A stretch of 64,000 bases of DNA. Origin: Pseudothauera lacus (lineage in GTDB: Bacteria > Pseudomonadota > Gammaproteobacteria > Burkholderiales > Rhodocyclaceae). Below the pieces are notes generated by a model. It worked only from the letters and a program-made list of their open reading frames with translations. It did no database searches and was not told the origin of the DNA. Where the stretch lies: positions 62,001 through 126,000 of the forward strand of contig NZ_PZKC01000008.1 in the NCBI RefSeq assembly GCF_003034845.1, in the 5' to 3' direction. The position numbers and the translations under genes are program-made. Below, one piece after another: positions 9,222 to 19,155 of the stretch. The first letter of the stretch is position 1. Each line of letters starts with the position of its first letter.

Positions 9222-10484
9222 TCAGGCCGCCTCGGGTTCGTTCTCGAAATGCGTGCCCGGTGCGATGCGCCGGCTGTGCGGGTGCGCGCGTGCCCTGAGG
9301 GCGGCCACCGCGGGCAGTTCGCGGCCTTCGAGAAACTCCAGGAAGGCGCCACCGCCGGTGGAGATGTAGTCGATCTGCGCGCCTACCCCGAAGGCGCCGA
9401 TGGCCGCCAGGGTGTCGCCGCCGCCGGCAATGCTGTAGCCCGGGCTGGCGGCGATGGCCTCCGCCAGAGCCTGGGTGCCGGCGGCGAAGGGGGCGAGTTC
9501 GAAGACCCCCAGCGGGCCGTTCCATACCACCGTGCCGGCGGCGGCGAGCACGCCGCTGAGGGCGACGCGGCTGGCCGGGCCGATGTCGAGGATCATCTCG
9601 TCGGCACCGATGGCGTCGCTGGCACGCACGGTGATGCGGGCGTCGGCGGCACAGCGGTCGGCGGTGACGACATCGTCGGGCAGCCACAGGCGTGCGCCGC
9701 GCGCGGCGAGGCGACGGCTGATGCGGGCGGCAGCGTCGATGAGGCCGGCTTCGTGCAGCGAGGTGCCGACGGCGCAGCCCTGGGCGGCGAGGAAGGTGTT
9801 GGCGATGCCACCGCCGACCACCAGCACGTCGACGCGTTCGGCGAGCCCTTCCAGTACTGCCAGCTTGGTGGACACCTTGGAGCCGCCGACCACGGCCACC
9901 AGCGGCCGAGCCGGCGCCGCCAGGGCGCGCCCGAGGGCGTCGAGTTCGGCGGCCATCAAGGGGCCGGCGCAGGCCAGCGGGGCGGCGAGGGCGAGGGCGT
10001 GAGTGGTGCACTCGGCGCGGTGCGCGGTGCCGAAGGCGTCGTTCACATAGATGTCGATCCAGCTCGCGATGCAGGCCGCGAGGCGGGCGTCGTCGGCCTT
10101 TTCGCCGCGGTTGCCGCGGCAGTTCTCCAGCATGGTGACGCTGCCGGCGGCGGCACCGAAGGCGCCGCCGACCCAGTCGCCGACCAGTGCGACCGCAGTG
10201 CCAAGGAGTTCGCCGAGGCGGGCGGCAACCGGCGCCAGACTGTCCTGCGCGTGCAGCGCGCCTTCCTGCGGGCGGCCGAGGTGGGAGCTCAGCAGGACGG
10301 TGGCGCCGTGTTCCAGACACAGGCGGATGCCGGGCAGGGCGGCGCGGATGCGGGTGTCGTCGGTAATGCGGCCGTCGCTGTCGAGGGGGACGTTGAAATC
10401 GGCGCGGATGAACACGCGCTGGCCGCGCAGGCGGCCGTCGCGGGCCAGGTCTTCGAGGCGGATGAAGTCTGCGCTGCTCATCAT
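9222..10484 (-). CDS. cbbK: Phosphoglycerate kinase (cbb operon copy)
   Basis: A 420-aa phosphoglycerate kinase, which phosphorylates 3-phosphoglycerate after carbon fixation (or works in glycolysis). Visible motifs are [11 protein letters not shown] near the N-terminus, [17 protein letters not shown] and the C-terminal GGGDTLAAI / [13 protein letters not shown]. The ATG at 10484 has GGAGG 5 nt upstream and overlaps the cbbG stop by 4 nt; ATG 10481 is an alternative. It is about 25 residues longer than the other copy (23643-24827), partly from an Arg/His-containing C-terminal tail. Confidence 0.95.
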   Translation of the reverse strand: MMSSADFIRLEDLARDGRLRGQRVFIRADFNVPLDSDGRITDDTRIRAALPGIRLCLEHGATVLLSSHLGRPQEGALHAQDSLAPVAARLGELLGTAVALVGDWVGGAFGAAAGSVTMLENCRGNRGEKADDARLAACIASWIDIYVNDAFGTAHRAECTTHALALAAPLACAGPLMAAELDALGRALAAPARPLVAVVGGSKVSTKLAVLEGLAERVDVLVVGGGIANTFLAAQGCAVGTSLHEAGLIDAAARISRRLAARGARLWLPDDVVTADRCAADARITVRASDAIGADEMILDIGPASRVALSGVLAAAGTVVWNGPLGVFELAPFAAGTQALAEAIAASPGYSIAGGGDTLAAIGAFGVGAQIDYISTGGGAFLEFLEGRELPAVAALRARAHPHSRRIAPGTHFENEPEAA

Positions 10485-11491
10485 GCGGCCTCCATCATCG
10501 CCACCGCGGTGTCGAGCATGCGGTTCGAGAAGCCCCATTCGTTGTCGTACCAGGCGGTGACCTTGACGAGGTCGTGGTCGACGCGGGTCAGGGTGCTGTC
10601 GAAGATGCTCGAATGGGGATTGTGGTTGAAGTCGCAGGACACCAGCGGCAGTTCGTTGACGGCGAGGATGCCCTGCAGGGGGCCGGCCGCGGCGGCGCGC
10701 AGGATGGCGTCGACCTCTGCGGCGGTGGTCGGCCGCGCGGCGCTGAAGGTGAAGTCGGTGAAGGAAACGTTGGGGGTGGGGACGCGTACCGCGAAGCCGT
10801 CGAGACGGCCGGCCAGCTCCGGCAGCACCAGGCCGACGGCGGCGGCGGCGCCGGTGCGGGTGGGGATCATCGACAGGGTGGCGCTGCGCGCGCGGCGCAG
10901 GTCGCTGTGATAGACGTCGATGAGCACCTGGTCATTGGTGTAGGAATGCACCGTGGTCATCAGCCCGCGCACGATGCCCAGTTCGCGGTGCAGGGCCCAG
11001 GCCAGTGGGGCCAGGCAGTTGGTGGTGCAGCTGGCGTTGGAGACCACGCGGTGCTCGGGGCGCAGGCTGCGGTGATTGACGCCGTACACCACGGTGGCGT
11101 CGACGTCCTCGCCGCCGGGTGCGGAAATCAGCACCTTGCCGGCACCGGCGGCGAGGTGGGCGCCGGCCTTGGCCTTGGTGGTGAACAGACCGGTGCATTC
11201 GAGCACCACGTCGACGCCCAGCTCGCCCCACGGCAGGCGCGCGGGGTCGCGTTCGGCGAACACGCGGATGGCCTGGCCGTCGACGGTGAATTGCCCGGGG
11301 CCGGCCTCGATGGCGTGCGGGAAGGGGCCGTGTACGCTGTCGTAGCGGGTCAGGTGGGCGTTGGTGGCGGCATCGCCGAGGTCGTTGATGGCGACGATGT
11401 CGATCGGGTGGCGGCGGCCGTTCTCGAAATGCGCGCGCAGCACGTTGCGGCCGATGCGGCCGTAGCCGTTGATGGCGACTCTGATGGTCAC
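10481..11491 (-). CDS. cbbG: Glyceraldehyde-3-phosphate dehydrogenase (cbb operon copy)
   Basis: A 336-aa GAPDH that reduces 1,3-bisphosphoglycerate in the Calvin cycle. The NAD(P) motif [13 protein letters not shown] is at the N-terminus, the catalytic Cys is in SNASCTTNC, and the C-terminus has [12 protein letters not shown]. The start is a GTG (11489-11491) with GGAG 7 nt upstream. Its stop overlaps the cbbK ATG. It is one of three GAPDH-fold proteins in the window (also 26013-27029 and the E4P-dehydrogenase-like 24893-25942). Confidence 0.95.
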   Translation of the reverse strand: MTIRVAINGYGRIGRNVLRAHFENGRRHPIDIVAINDLGDAATNAHLTRYDSVHGPFPHAIEAGPGQFTVDGQAIRVFAERDPARLPWGELGVDVVLECTGLFTTKAKAGAHLAAGAGKVLISAPGGEDVDATVVYGVNHRSLRPEHRVVSNASCTTNCLAPLAWALHRELGIVRGLMTTVHSYTNDQVLIDVYHSDLRRARSATLSMIPTRTGAAAAVGLVLPELAGRLDGFAVRVPTPNVSFTDFTFSAARPTTAAEVDAILRAAAAGPLQGILAVNELPLVSCDFNHNPHSSIFDSTLTRVDHDLVKVTAWYDNEWGFSNRMLDTAVAMMEAA

Positions 11492-11572
11492 GTCTGTCTC
11501 CTCGGAAGGTGTGGATGGATGCGGGATCGGAAGGTCCCCGGATGGGGCGGTGGCGCCATCCGGGGGCGGTGT

Positions 11573-13597
11573 TTACAGCAGGCGGCGCGCACTGTCCGCG
11601 ACGCGCTCGGCGGTGAGGCCGAAGAAGGCGGCGAGATCGCCGGCCGGGGCGGATTCACCGAAGCGGGCGATACCGACGACTGCGGCGCGCGGCGCGTCGG
11701 CGAGGTATTTCCACCAGCCGTCGGGGTGGGCGGCTTCGACAGCCAGGCGCGCGACTCCTGCGGGCAGCACGCTGGCGCGCCAGTCGGCGTCCTGGCGGTC
11801 GAAGGCGGCGGTGCAGGGCATCGAGACCACCCGGGTGGGCAGGCCGTCGGCCTGCAGGCGCTCGCGTGCGGCCATGGCCAGGGCGACCTCGGAGCCGGTG
11901 GCGATCAGCACCAGCGTGGGTTTGCCGCCTGCCGCTTCGGCGAGTACGTAGCCACCGCGTGCGATGGCCTCCAGCTGGGCACTGTCGCGCGGCTGGTGGG
12001 GCAGGTTCTGCCGCGACAGCGCCAGCAGGCTGGGGCCTGTACGCCCGACTGCGGCATTCCACGCCGCCTGGGTCTCGACCGCGTCGCAGGGCCGCCAGAC
12101 GTCGAGGCCGGGGATCAGGCGCAGGCTGGGGAGGTGCTCCACCGGCTGATGGGTGGGGCCGTCCTCGCCGAGACCGATGGAGTCGTGGGTCATCACGTAG
12201 ATGACACGCTGGCGCAGCAGCGCGCTCATGCGGATGGCGTTGCGGGCGTAGTCGGAGAACACCAGGAAGGTGGCCCCGAAGGGCAGGAAGCCGCCATGCA
12301 GGGCGAGTCCGTTGAGGGCCGCACTCATGCCGAACTCGCGCACCCCCCAGTTGATATGGCGCCCCGGCTGGTCGGCGCGCACGGCGCCGCAGCCCGGCCA
12401 GTCGGTGAGGTTGGAGTGGGTGAGGTCGGCGGAGCCGCCGAGCAGCTCGGGCAGCGCGCGGGCAAGGCGGGCGATGGCGTCCTGGCTGGCCTTGCGGCTG
12501 GCGAGGGTGGCGCCGTCGTTATTGACCCCACGCAGGATGGCCTGCGCGAGCACGTTGAAACCGACCGGCAGGCGGCCGGCGGTGCGGCGTTCGAACTCGG
12601 CCGCGGCCTCCGGCCAGGCGGCACGGTAGGCTTCGAAGCTGGCCTGCCAGGCGGCGCGACGCTGGGCGCCGGCGGGACGGGCGTCGAAGGCGGCGCGGAC
12701 CTCCGCGGGGATTTCGAAGGGCGCGTGGGGCCAGCCCAGCTCTTCGCGCGTGGCGGCGACTTCGTCCCTGCCCAGCGGGGCGCCGTGGATGCCGGCGGTG
12801 CCGGCGCGTGCCGGGCTGCCGCGGCCGATGACGGTGCGGCAACAGATCAGCGTCGGGCCGGTGTCGTTGCGGGCGTTGGCGAGGGCCTCGCGGATGGCCT
12901 CGTCCACCGCCGCGACGTCGTGGCCGTCGACGTCCTCGATGACGTTCCAGCCGCAGGCGTGGAAACGTGCCGGGGTGTCGTCGGCGAACCAGCCGTCGAC
13001 CTCGCCGTCGATGGAGATGTGGTTGTCGTCCCACAGCGCGATCAGCTTGGACAGGCGCTGCACGCCGGCGAAGGAGGCGGCCTCCTGGCTGATGCCTTCC
13101 ATCAGGCAGCCGTCGCCGAGGAAAACCCAGGTGCGGTGGTCGACGATGTCGAAGCCGGGGCGGTTGAACTCGCGCGCCAGCAGCTTTTCCGCCAGGGCCA
13201 TGCCGACGGCGTTGGCGAGGCCCTGGCCGAGCGGTCCGGTGGTGGTCTCGATGCCCGGGGTGAGGCCGTGCTCGGGGTGGCCCGGGGTCTTGCTGTGCAA
13301 CTGGCGGAAGCGCTTCAACTCGTCCAGGGGCAGGTCGTAGCCGGTGAGGTGCAGCAGGCCGTAGAGCAGCATCGAGCCGTGACCGTTGGAGAGCACGAAG
13401 CGGTCGCGGTCGGCCCAGGCGGGGTCGGCCGGGTCGTGGCGCAGGTGGCGGGTCCATAGCGCGACGGCGATCTCGGCCATGCCCATCGGCATGCCGGGGT
13501 GGCCGGACTTCGCCTGTTCGACGGCGTCGATGGCGAGAAAACGCAGCGCGTTGGCGCACAGGGTGTCGAGGGCGGCGGTTTCGATACGCATGTTCAT
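11573..13597 (-). CDS. cbbT: Transketolase (cbb operon copy)
   Basis: A 674-aa thiamine-diphosphate enzyme that moves two-carbon units between sugar phosphates during RuBP regeneration. It has [21 protein letters not shown], the ThDP motif GDGCLMEG with [24 protein letters not shown] and the C-terminal domain. The ATG at 13597 has GGAGG 8 nt upstream, 14 nt after cbbP. About two-thirds of its residues look shared with the second transketolase (27107-29143); this copy has the shorter and more diverged middle domain. Confidence 0.95.
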   Translation of the reverse strand: MNMRIETAALDTLCANALRFLAIDAVEQAKSGHPGMPMGMAEIAVALWTRHLRHDPADPAWADRDRFVLSNGHGSMLLYGLLHLTGYDLPLDELKRFRQLHSKTPGHPEHGLTPGIETTTGPLGQGLANAVGMALAEKLLAREFNRPGFDIVDHRTWVFLGDGCLMEGISQEAASFAGVQRLSKLIALWDDNHISIDGEVDGWFADDTPARFHACGWNVIEDVDGHDVAAVDEAIREALANARNDTGPTLICCRTVIGRGSPARAGTAGIHGAPLGRDEVAATREELGWPHAPFEIPAEVRAAFDARPAGAQRRAAWQASFEAYRAAWPEAAAEFERRTAGRLPVGFNVLAQAILRGVNNDGATLASRKASQDAIARLARALPELLGGSADLTHSNLTDWPGCGAVRADQPGRHINWGVREFGMSAALNGLALHGGFLPFGATFLVFSDYARNAIRMSALLRQRVIYVMTHDSIGLGEDGPTHQPVEHLPSLRLIPGLDVWRPCDAVETQAAWNAAVGRTGPSLLALSRQNLPHQPRDSAQLEAIARGGYVLAEAAGGKPTLVLIATGSEVALAMAARERLQADGLPTRVVSMPCTAAFDRQDADWRASVLPAGVARLAVEAAHPDGWWKYLADAPRAAVVGIARFGESAPAGDLAAFFGLTAERVADSARRLL

Positions 13598-13610
13598 GGG
13601 GCGGACCTCC

Positions 13611-14489
13611 TCAGAGCAGTTTCTTGCGGCGCTCGATGAGGCGCCAGATGAAGGGGGTGAAGATCAGCTGCATGGCCAGCTCCATCTTTCCGCCCGGTAC
13701 CACGATGGTGTTGGCGCGGCTCATGAAGCTGTCGGAGATCATGTTGAGCAGATAGGGAAAGTCGATGCCCTTGGGGTTGGCGAAGCGGATCACCACCATG
13801 CTTTCGTCGGCGGTCGGCACCGCGCGGGCGATGAACGGATTGGAGGTGTCCACCATCGGCACGCGCTGGAAGTTCACGTGGGTGCGGGCGAATTGCGGAC
13901 AGAGGTAATGCACGTAGTCGTGCATGCGGCGCAGGATGGTGTCGGTGACCGCCTCGGTGGAGTAGCCGCGCATGCTGCGGTCGCGGTGCAGCTTCTGGAT
14001 CCATTCGAGGTTGATCACCGGCACCACGCCGATGAGCAGGTCGGGATGCTGGGCGACGTTGGCGGTCTCGGTGACCACCGCGCCGTGCAGGCCTTCGTAG
14101 AACAGCAGGTCGCTGCCCGGTGGCAGCTCCTCCCAGGGCGTGAAGGTGCCCGGTTGCTGGCCGTACGGTTCGGCTTCCTCGGCGTTGTGGAGGTACTTGC
14201 GGCGTTTGCCGCGGCCGCTCTCGCCGTAGCTGCGGAAGAGTGCTTCGAGCTCCTCGAAGAGGTTGGCTTCGGGGCCGAAGTGGGAGAAGTGCGAGAGTTC
14301 GCCGCCGGCCTCGATCTCGGCCATTCTGCTGCGCATGCCCTGGCGGTCGTAGGCGTGGAAGCTGTCACCCTCGATCACCGCGGCGCTGACCCCCTCGCGG
14401 CGGAAGATCTCCTCGAAGGTGCGCTGCACGGTGCTGGTGCCGGCGCCGGAGGAGCCGGTGATGGCGACGATGGGGTGGCGTTCGGACAT
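13611..14489 (-). CDS. cbbP: Phosphoribulokinase 1
   Basis: A 292-aa class I (proteobacterial) phosphoribulokinase, making ribulose-1,5-bisphosphate from ribulose-5-phosphate and ATP; it is specific to the Calvin cycle. The P-loop GSSGAGTST is at the N-terminus, followed by [19 protein letters not shown], the [13 protein letters not shown] segment and FPYLLNMI near the C-terminus. The ATG at 14489 has GGAGG 6 nt upstream. A palindromic repeat separates it from cbbF. A second PRK gene lies at 29226-30101. Confidence 0.96.
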   Translation of the reverse strand: MSERHPIVAITGSSGAGTSTVQRTFEEIFRREGVSAAVIEGDSFHAYDRQGMRSRMAEIEAGGELSHFSHFGPEANLFEELEALFRSYGESGRGKRRKYLHNAEEAEPYGQQPGTFTPWEELPPGSDLLFYEGLHGAVVTETANVAQHPDLLIGVVPVINLEWIQKLHRDRSMRGYSTEAVTDTILRRMHDYVHYLCPQFARTHVNFQRVPMVDTSNPFIARAVPTADESMVVIRFANPKGIDFPYLLNMISDSFMSRANTIVVPGGKMELAMQLIFTPFIWRLIERRKKLL

Positions 14490-14522
14490 GGTTGTCCTCC
14501 GGGTGCGATGTAAAAGCCTTGT

Positions 14523-14633
14523 GCAGCCTGGATGGAGGGCGCAGGGCCCGTCCTGAGCCCGCCGCGGGGCGGAATCCAGGGTGGCCGTGTTCGGCGCGCG
14601 CCCCTGGATTGCGCTGTGCTCCATCCGGGCTAC
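14523..14633. repeat. REP-like extragenic palindrome between cbbF and cbbP
   Basis: An imperfect inverted repeat. The outer arms GCAGCCTGGATGGAG (14523-14537) and CTCCATCCGGGCTAC (14619-14633) pair, as do the inner arms AATCCAGGG (14573-14581) and CCCCTGGATT (14601-14610). On the minus strand one arm reads GTAGCCCGGATGGAG followed by GCGCAATCCAGG, the typical wording of dispersed extragenic repeats in beta- and gammaproteobacteria. I saw no other copy in the window. It could stabilise or partly terminate the cbb mRNA after cbbF. Confidence 0.75.
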
Positions 14634-14638
14634 ATGAA

Positions 14639-15712
14639 TCAGTGCTGCAGGAACAGGCTGCGGCTGTGGAAGAGGGGCAGCTCGGCGTCGGTGCCGGCGT
14701 CCGGCTCGGTGTGATAGCGCTCGATGCGCTCGACTTCCTCGGGTGAGCCGAAGACGAAGCCGATACGCTGGTGCAGTGTCTCCGGCTGTACGGCGAGCAC
14801 CGCGCCGCTGCCGGTGGATGCGCGTCCGCCGGCCTGCTCGATGAGCATGCCGATGGGGTTGCATTCGTAGAGCAGGCGCAGCCGCCCGGCTTTGCTCGGA
14901 TCCTTGCGGTCGCGCGGGTAGAGGAAGACCCCGCCGCGCATCAGGATGCGGTGGGTCTCGGCGACCAGCGAGGCGATCCAGCGCATGTTGAAGTCCTCGC
15001 CGCGCGGGCCGCTGCGTCCGGCCAGGCACTCGTCCACGTAGCGGCGCACCGGCGCCTCCCAGAAGCGCGCATTGGAGGCGTTGATGGCGAACTCGCGGGT
15101 GGCTGCGGGAATGCGGATTTCCGGGTGGGTAAGGAAGAAGTCACCGACGATGGGGTCGAGGGTGAAGCCGGCGACACCGTCGCCGACTGTCAGCACCAGC
15201 ATTGTCGACGGGCCGTAGATGGCGTAGCCGGCCGCCACCTGGCGGCAGCCCGGCTGCAGGAAATCGGCGCTGGCGGCGTCGCAGCCCGGCGTCGGGGCGC
15301 GCAGCACGGAAAAGATCGAGCCCACCGAGACGTTGACGTCGATGTTCGAGGAGCCGTCGAGGGGGTCGAAGACGAGCAGGTACTTGCCGCGTTCATGGCC
15401 CGGCGGCAGGGCGATGGGCGCTTCGTTCTCCTCCGACACCATGCCGGCCAGATCGCCGCCCCAGTGGGTGGCGCGCAGGAAAATCTCGTCGGCGAGCACG
15501 TCGAGCTTCTTCTGCGTCTCGCCCTGCACGTTGCTGCTGTCGAGATTGCCCAGTACGCCGGCAAGCGCGCCGTGGGCCACTGCGCGCGAAATGGCCTTGC
15601 AGGCCTGTGCGACCTGCAGCAGCAGGGCGTTGAATTCGCCGGTGGCGTCGGGATGACGACGGCGCTGGTCGATGAGGTATTCGGTCAGCGTGGTGCGTTC
15701 GATGGAGAACAT
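14639..15712 (-). CDS. cbbF: Class I fructose-1,6-bisphosphatase
   Basis: A 357-aa class I FBPase, removing the 1-phosphate of fructose bisphosphate (and likely of sedoheptulose bisphosphate in the Calvin cycle). The metal site is seen in SEENEAP and [16 protein letters not shown], and GGVFLYP with [14 protein letters not shown] lie in the C-terminal half. The ATG at 15712 gives normal length. It is the first gene of the leftward cbb operon and is divergent from cbbR, with 102 nt between the starts. This is the only FBPase gene in the window. Confidence 0.95.
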   Translation of the reverse strand: MFSIERTTLTEYLIDQRRRHPDATGEFNALLLQVAQACKAISRAVAHGALAGVLGNLDSSNVQGETQKKLDVLADEIFLRATHWGGDLAGMVSEENEAPIALPPGHERGKYLLVFDPLDGSSNIDVNVSVGSIFSVLRAPTPGCDAASADFLQPGCRQVAAGYAIYGPSTMLVLTVGDGVAGFTLDPIVGDFFLTHPEIRIPAATREFAINASNARFWEAPVRRYVDECLAGRSGPRGEDFNMRWIASLVAETHRILMRGGVFLYPRDRKDPSKAGRLRLLYECNPIGMLIEQAGGRASTGSGAVLAVQPETLHQRIGFVFGSPEEVERIERYHTEPDAGTDAELPLFHSRSLFLQH

Positions 15713-15751
15713 GGTTTTTCCGGAGCTGATGTGGCAGGGGCGTGACAAGAG

Positions 15752-15779
15752 ACTATGTATTTGTTGAAATAAGCTCCAA
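15752..15779 (-). promoter_or_regulatory. Candidate cbb promoter with an inverted-repeat operator
   Basis: In the 102-nt AT-rich gap between cbbF and cbbR, TATTT-GTTG-AAATA (15758-15771) is a perfect 5-bp inverted repeat, as expected for a LysR-type regulator box. On the minus strand it sits between TTGGAG (15774-15779) and CATAGT (15752-15757), spaced 16 nt, a weak sigma-70-like promoter for cbbF. CbbR is the obvious candidate to bind, but binding is inferred. Confidence 0.45.
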
Positions 15780-15814
15780 TGATGTTTCCAGCAATTTTGA
15801 GATAAGGTTTTCTG

Positions 15815-16729
15815 ATGAAAATCGTCCAGCGCACCACACTGCGCCAGTTGCGCGCCATCGTCGCCCTCGCCGACAGCGGCAGCTTCACCCAGGCCGCCCG
15901 CCTGCTCCATCTCACCCAGCCGGCGGTATCCATGCAGGTGCGCGAGCTGGAGGGCATCATTGGTCAGGTGCTGGTCGATGGCCGGCGCGAGATCCACCTC
16001 ACCCCCGCCGGCGAAGTGGTGGTGCGCCATGCCCGTGAGGCACTGGGCGCGCTCGAACTGGCGGAGGTCGAGCTGAAGGCGATGCGCGGGGTGGCCGCAG
16101 GCACGCTGGAGGTGGTGGCAATCACCACTGCCGAATACTTCGTCCCCCACCTCCTCGCCGAATTCGGTCGCCGCTACCCGGACATCAGCTTCCGTCTGCG
16201 GGTGAGCAACCGCGAGGCCGTGTATGAACTGCTCAAGGACGGCCGCGCCGACCTCGCCATCATGGGCACGCCGCCGCGTGGCCTGGCGTTGCGGCGCATC
16301 CCCTTTGCCCCCCATCCGCTGAGTTTCGTCGCCGCCCCCGACCATCCCCTTGCCGGACGCCGCAACATCCCCCCCGCCGCGCTGGCAGGCGAGCGCCTGC
16401 TGCTGCGCGAACGCGGCTCCGGTACGCGCGGCAACCTCGAACGCTTTCTGCGCGCCCACGGCGTGAAGGCCTTGCGTGCCGACGAGATGGGCAGCAACGA
16501 GACCCTCAAGCAGGCGGCGATGGCCGGCATGGGGGTGGCCTTCCTGTCCCATCACACCTTCGACATGGAACTGCAGGGCGGGCGCCTGGTGCGCCTCGAC
16601 GTGGCCGATACGCCGGTGATCCGCGAGTGGAACGTGCTCGTCCATGGCGAACGGCCGTTGACGCCGGCGCTGGAGGCGATGCTGGATTTCCTCCAGGGCG
16701 AGGGCGCCGCGCGGATGCGTACGGCATGA
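15815..16729 (+). CDS. cbbR: LysR-type regulator CbbR
   Basis: A 304-aa LysR-family protein. The N-terminal helix-turn-helix contains [31 protein letters not shown] and ELEG; the rest is the two-lobed effector domain. CbbR proteins activate cbb operons in response to metabolites such as RuBP, PEP or NADPH. The identity rests on the divergent cbbF-led operon and on sequence similarity to CbbR of autotrophic proteobacteria. The ATG at 15815 is preceded by a weak AAGG site. It likely also represses its own gene through the shared intergenic region. Confidence 0.9.
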   Translation: MKIVQRTTLRQLRAIVALADSGSFTQAARLLHLTQPAVSMQVRELEGIIGQVLVDGRREIHLTPAGEVVVRHAREALGALELAEVELKAMRGVAAGTLEVVAITTAEYFVPHLLAEFGRRYPDISFRLRVSNREAVYELLKDGRADLAIMGTPPRGLALRRIPFAPHPLSFVAAPDHPLAGRRNIPPAALAGERLLLRERGSGTRGNLERFLRAHGVKALRADEMGSNETLKQAAMAGMGVAFLSHHTFDMELQGGRLVRLDVADTPVIREWNVLVHGERPLTPALEAMLDFLQGEGAARMRTA

Positions 16730-16851
16730 ATGCGGCGGTTCTGCGGGTTGCCGCGGTCGTGCATAATTCCATACTCATGAAAGGGAATTTGGGCGCATAA
16801 TCCGAACGCTATGAGAATGCGGCCCCCGGCGGCCGGGAGAAGGCTTCGTCA

Positions 16852-18714
16852 ATGAATCTGAACAGCAAGGTGACGCTGCTTTTTGCGGCAATCGCGGTCG
16901 GCATCCTGGTCATGCTGGTGGCCATCAGTCTCTATGCCTTTCGTTCGTATTCGATCAGCTCATCCACCAGTCATGTGCGTACCGCCGCCGAAGTCGTGCG
17001 CGTGCACCTGACCGAGGCGATGATCCAGGGCACGATTGAGCACCGCGAGCAGTTCCTCAGCCGTCTGATGGAGGTGCAGGGGCTGACCGTGGCGCGGGTG
17101 ATCCGCTCGCCGCTGGTCGACCAGCAGTACGGCGCCGGCCTGCTGCGCGAGATGCCCGCCGACGAGATCGAGCGTGCCGTGCTCGCCGACGGCAAGGAGC
17201 GCTATGAGCTGCGCGAGGCCAACGGCGACACCCTGTTCCGCGGCACCATCCCCTTTGCCGCCACCACCGCCGGTACGCCGAACTGCCTGCAGTGCCACAC
17301 CGTGCCGGAAGGCGCGGTGCTCGGTGCGGTGACGCTGGAGCTGTCGATTGCCGACCTCAAGCGCCGCGCGCTGCTCACCGTGTTCATCCTCCAGGCCGTG
17401 GTGGCGGTATTCGCCCTGCTGGCCATCGCCCTCGTGCGTCGCGCCATCCGTCCGGTGGGCGAGGCCGCGCGCGAGGTCGAGGTGGCCGTGCAGCGCGCGC
17501 TGAAGGGCGACTTCAAGACCAAGGTCAAGCAGTACAGCGGCGACGAGATCGGCCAGATCGCCGATGACACCAACCGCCTGCTGAGCTACCTCGACGACGG
17601 CCTGGAACGCATCTCCCACCGCGTCGTGCAGCTCACCGGGCGCCAGCCGCGTCTGGACGAGAACAAGCTCGAAGCGACCATCGACATGGTCAACGGCCTG
17701 GCCGACGCCTCGGCCTTCAAGCAGGCCATCGAGGAGGACGAGACCAAGGTGGAGATCTACGACCGCTTTGCGCAGATCCTCACCGAGCGTTTCGGCATCG
17801 ACACCTTCTCGATCTACGAGACCGTGGGCAAGCAGCTGACACCGATCACCGTCGACGGCGAGCCGGGGGCGGCCTGTCGCTGGTGTGATCCGCAGATCCT
17901 CGTGCGCGCCGACATGTGCCGCGCGAAGCGCTCCGGCCATCCGGTCGACGGCCTTGTGCAGCCCGGCATCTGCTATGCCTTCCAGCCCTCGCCGGACGGC
18001 GGCGCAGCGCGTCGCCACTACTGTGTGCCGATCATCCAGTCGGGCTCGGTGGGCAGTGTGATCCAGCTCGTCGCGCCAGCGGAGAAGGCTGCCGAACTCG
18101 AAGCCCAGGCCCCTTTCATCCATGTCTATGTGCGCGAAATGGCGCCGGTGCTGGAGGCCAAGCGCCTCACCGAAACCCTGCGCGACTCCTCGCTGCGCGA
18201 TGCCATGACCGGGCTGCACAACCGCCGCTTCCTGGAGGAGTACGTCGATACCCTGATCGCTTCGGCACGCCGCCGCAACGTGCCGCTGGCCATCCTGCTG
18301 CTCGACCTCGATTACTTCAAGGTGGTCAACGACACCTACGGCCATGATGCCGGCGACACCGTGCTGAAAGCCCTCTCCGGGGTCATGAAGCAGGCCGTGC
18401 GCGCTTCCGACCTGGTGATCCGTTTTGGCGGCGAGGAATTCCTCATCGTCCTGCAGGACGCCAATGCCGAGGCGGCGCTGAAGGTCGCCGAGAACATCCG
18501 CGCCGCCGTCGCCCAGCTCAAGATCCAGATTGCCGGCGCGGTGCTGCAGAAGACCATCTCCATTGGCCTGGCGCTGTTCCCCGAGGACAGCGAGACCTTC
18601 TGGCAGACGGTGAAGTTCGCCGATGTTGCGCTCTACCGTGCCAAGGACGAGGGGCGCAACCGCGTCGTGCGCTTCACGCCGCAGATGTGGGAAGGCAACG
18701 CCGAGAGCTACTGA
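16852..18714 (+). CDS. Diguanylate cyclase with periplasmic haem-c motif, HAMP and Cys-cluster GAF-like domain
   Basis: A 620-aa sensor that should make cyclic di-GMP. Layout: membrane segment about 8-32; periplasmic region to about 173 containing CLQCH (145-149), a haem-c attachment motif; second membrane segment about 174-196; HAMP about 197-250; a GAF-like region about 290-425; GGDEF domain about 445-605 with active site GGEEF (526-530) and an intact inhibitory site RASD (515-518). The GAF-like region has Cys342, Cys345, Cys356 and Cys374 (CRWC, then two single Cys), which could bind metal or an Fe-S cluster. Redox or ligand sensing through haem is inferred. It lies just after cbbR but has a 122-nt gap, so it may have its own promoter. 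Confidence 0.88.
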   Translation: MNLNSKVTLLFAAIAVGILVMLVAISLYAFRSYSISSSTSHVRTAAEVVRVHLTEAMIQGTIEHREQFLSRLMEVQGLTVARVIRSPLVDQQYGAGLLREMPADEIERAVLADGKERYELREANGDTLFRGTIPFAATTAGTPNCLQCHTVPEGAVLGAVTLELSIADLKRRALLTVFILQAVVAVFALLAIALVRRAIRPVGEAAREVEVAVQRALKGDFKTKVKQYSGDEIGQIADDTNRLLSYLDDGLERISHRVVQLTGRQPRLDENKLEATIDMVNGLADASAFKQAIEEDETKVEIYDRFAQILTERFGIDTFSIYETVGKQLTPITVDGEPGAACRWCDPQILVRADMCRAKRSGHPVDGLVQPGICYAFQPSPDGGAARRHYCVPIIQSGSVGSVIQLVAPAEKAAELEAQAPFIHVYVREMAPVLEAKRLTETLRDSSLRDAMTGLHNRRFLEEYVDTLIASARRRNVPLAILLLDLDYFKVVNDTYGHDAGDTVLKALSGVMKQAVRASDLVIRFGGEEFLIVLQDANAEAALKVAENIRAAVAQLKIQIAGAVLQKTISIGLALFPEDSETFWQTVKFADVALYRAKDEGRNRVVRFTPQMWEGNAESY

Positions 18715-19148
18715 GGTCCTGTCGCGGTGGCGGCAGCCACGGCGGAGAAACCCACGTAGCGCGCGCAGAAGCTCGCCTTGTGGTGTTGCAGGAAGGCGTC
18801 GAAGTCCCACTCGCCGGGGGCCAGCAGGCCGCTGTGCGCAGGGACCAGCACATAGGTCTCTGCCGCCACGAGGCCGCCCGTGCCGTCTTCGACGCTGACC
18901 GTGGTGCGCTGGTAGAGCGCGCCCTCGAAGGCGTCGAGGCGGGCCAGCGCGGCGTCATCGACAGCGCTGTAGAGCACCCCGTTCACCACCTCCGTGGGGC
19001 AGGGGACGATGGCCGGATAGTGTTCGCCGCGCAGCGGGTGGCGGCGGAAGCCGTACAGGCGTGCCGGACGTGCGACGTGGCTGGCGCCGCACACCGCCGC
19101 CATGATGTCGGCGCACATCAGCGAACCGTAGGTGAAGCAGTGGCGCAT
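18708..19148 (-). CDS. Gamma-glutamylcyclotransferase-fold (AIG2-like) protein
   Basis: A 146-aa protein with the N-terminal YGSLM motif (residues 7-11), PAIVP and a conserved acidic residue in LDAFEG, the marks of the GGCT/AIG2 fold. Members cleave gamma-glutamyl amines or peptides to 5-oxoproline, but many bacterial ones are untested. The ATG at 19148 is 7 nt after the stop of the upstream unknown gene, so the two are probably co-transcribed. Its 3' end overlaps the convergent diguanylate cyclase gene by 7 nt. Confidence 0.8.
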   Translation of the reverse strand: MRHCFTYGSLMCADIMAAVCGASHVARPARLYGFRRHPLRGEHYPAIVPCPTEVVNGVLYSAVDDAALARLDAFEGALYQRTTVSVEDGTGGLVAAETYVLVPAHSGLLAPGEWDFDAFLQHHKASFCARYVGFSAVAAATATGPQ

Positions 19149-19155
19149 GGTGCGC

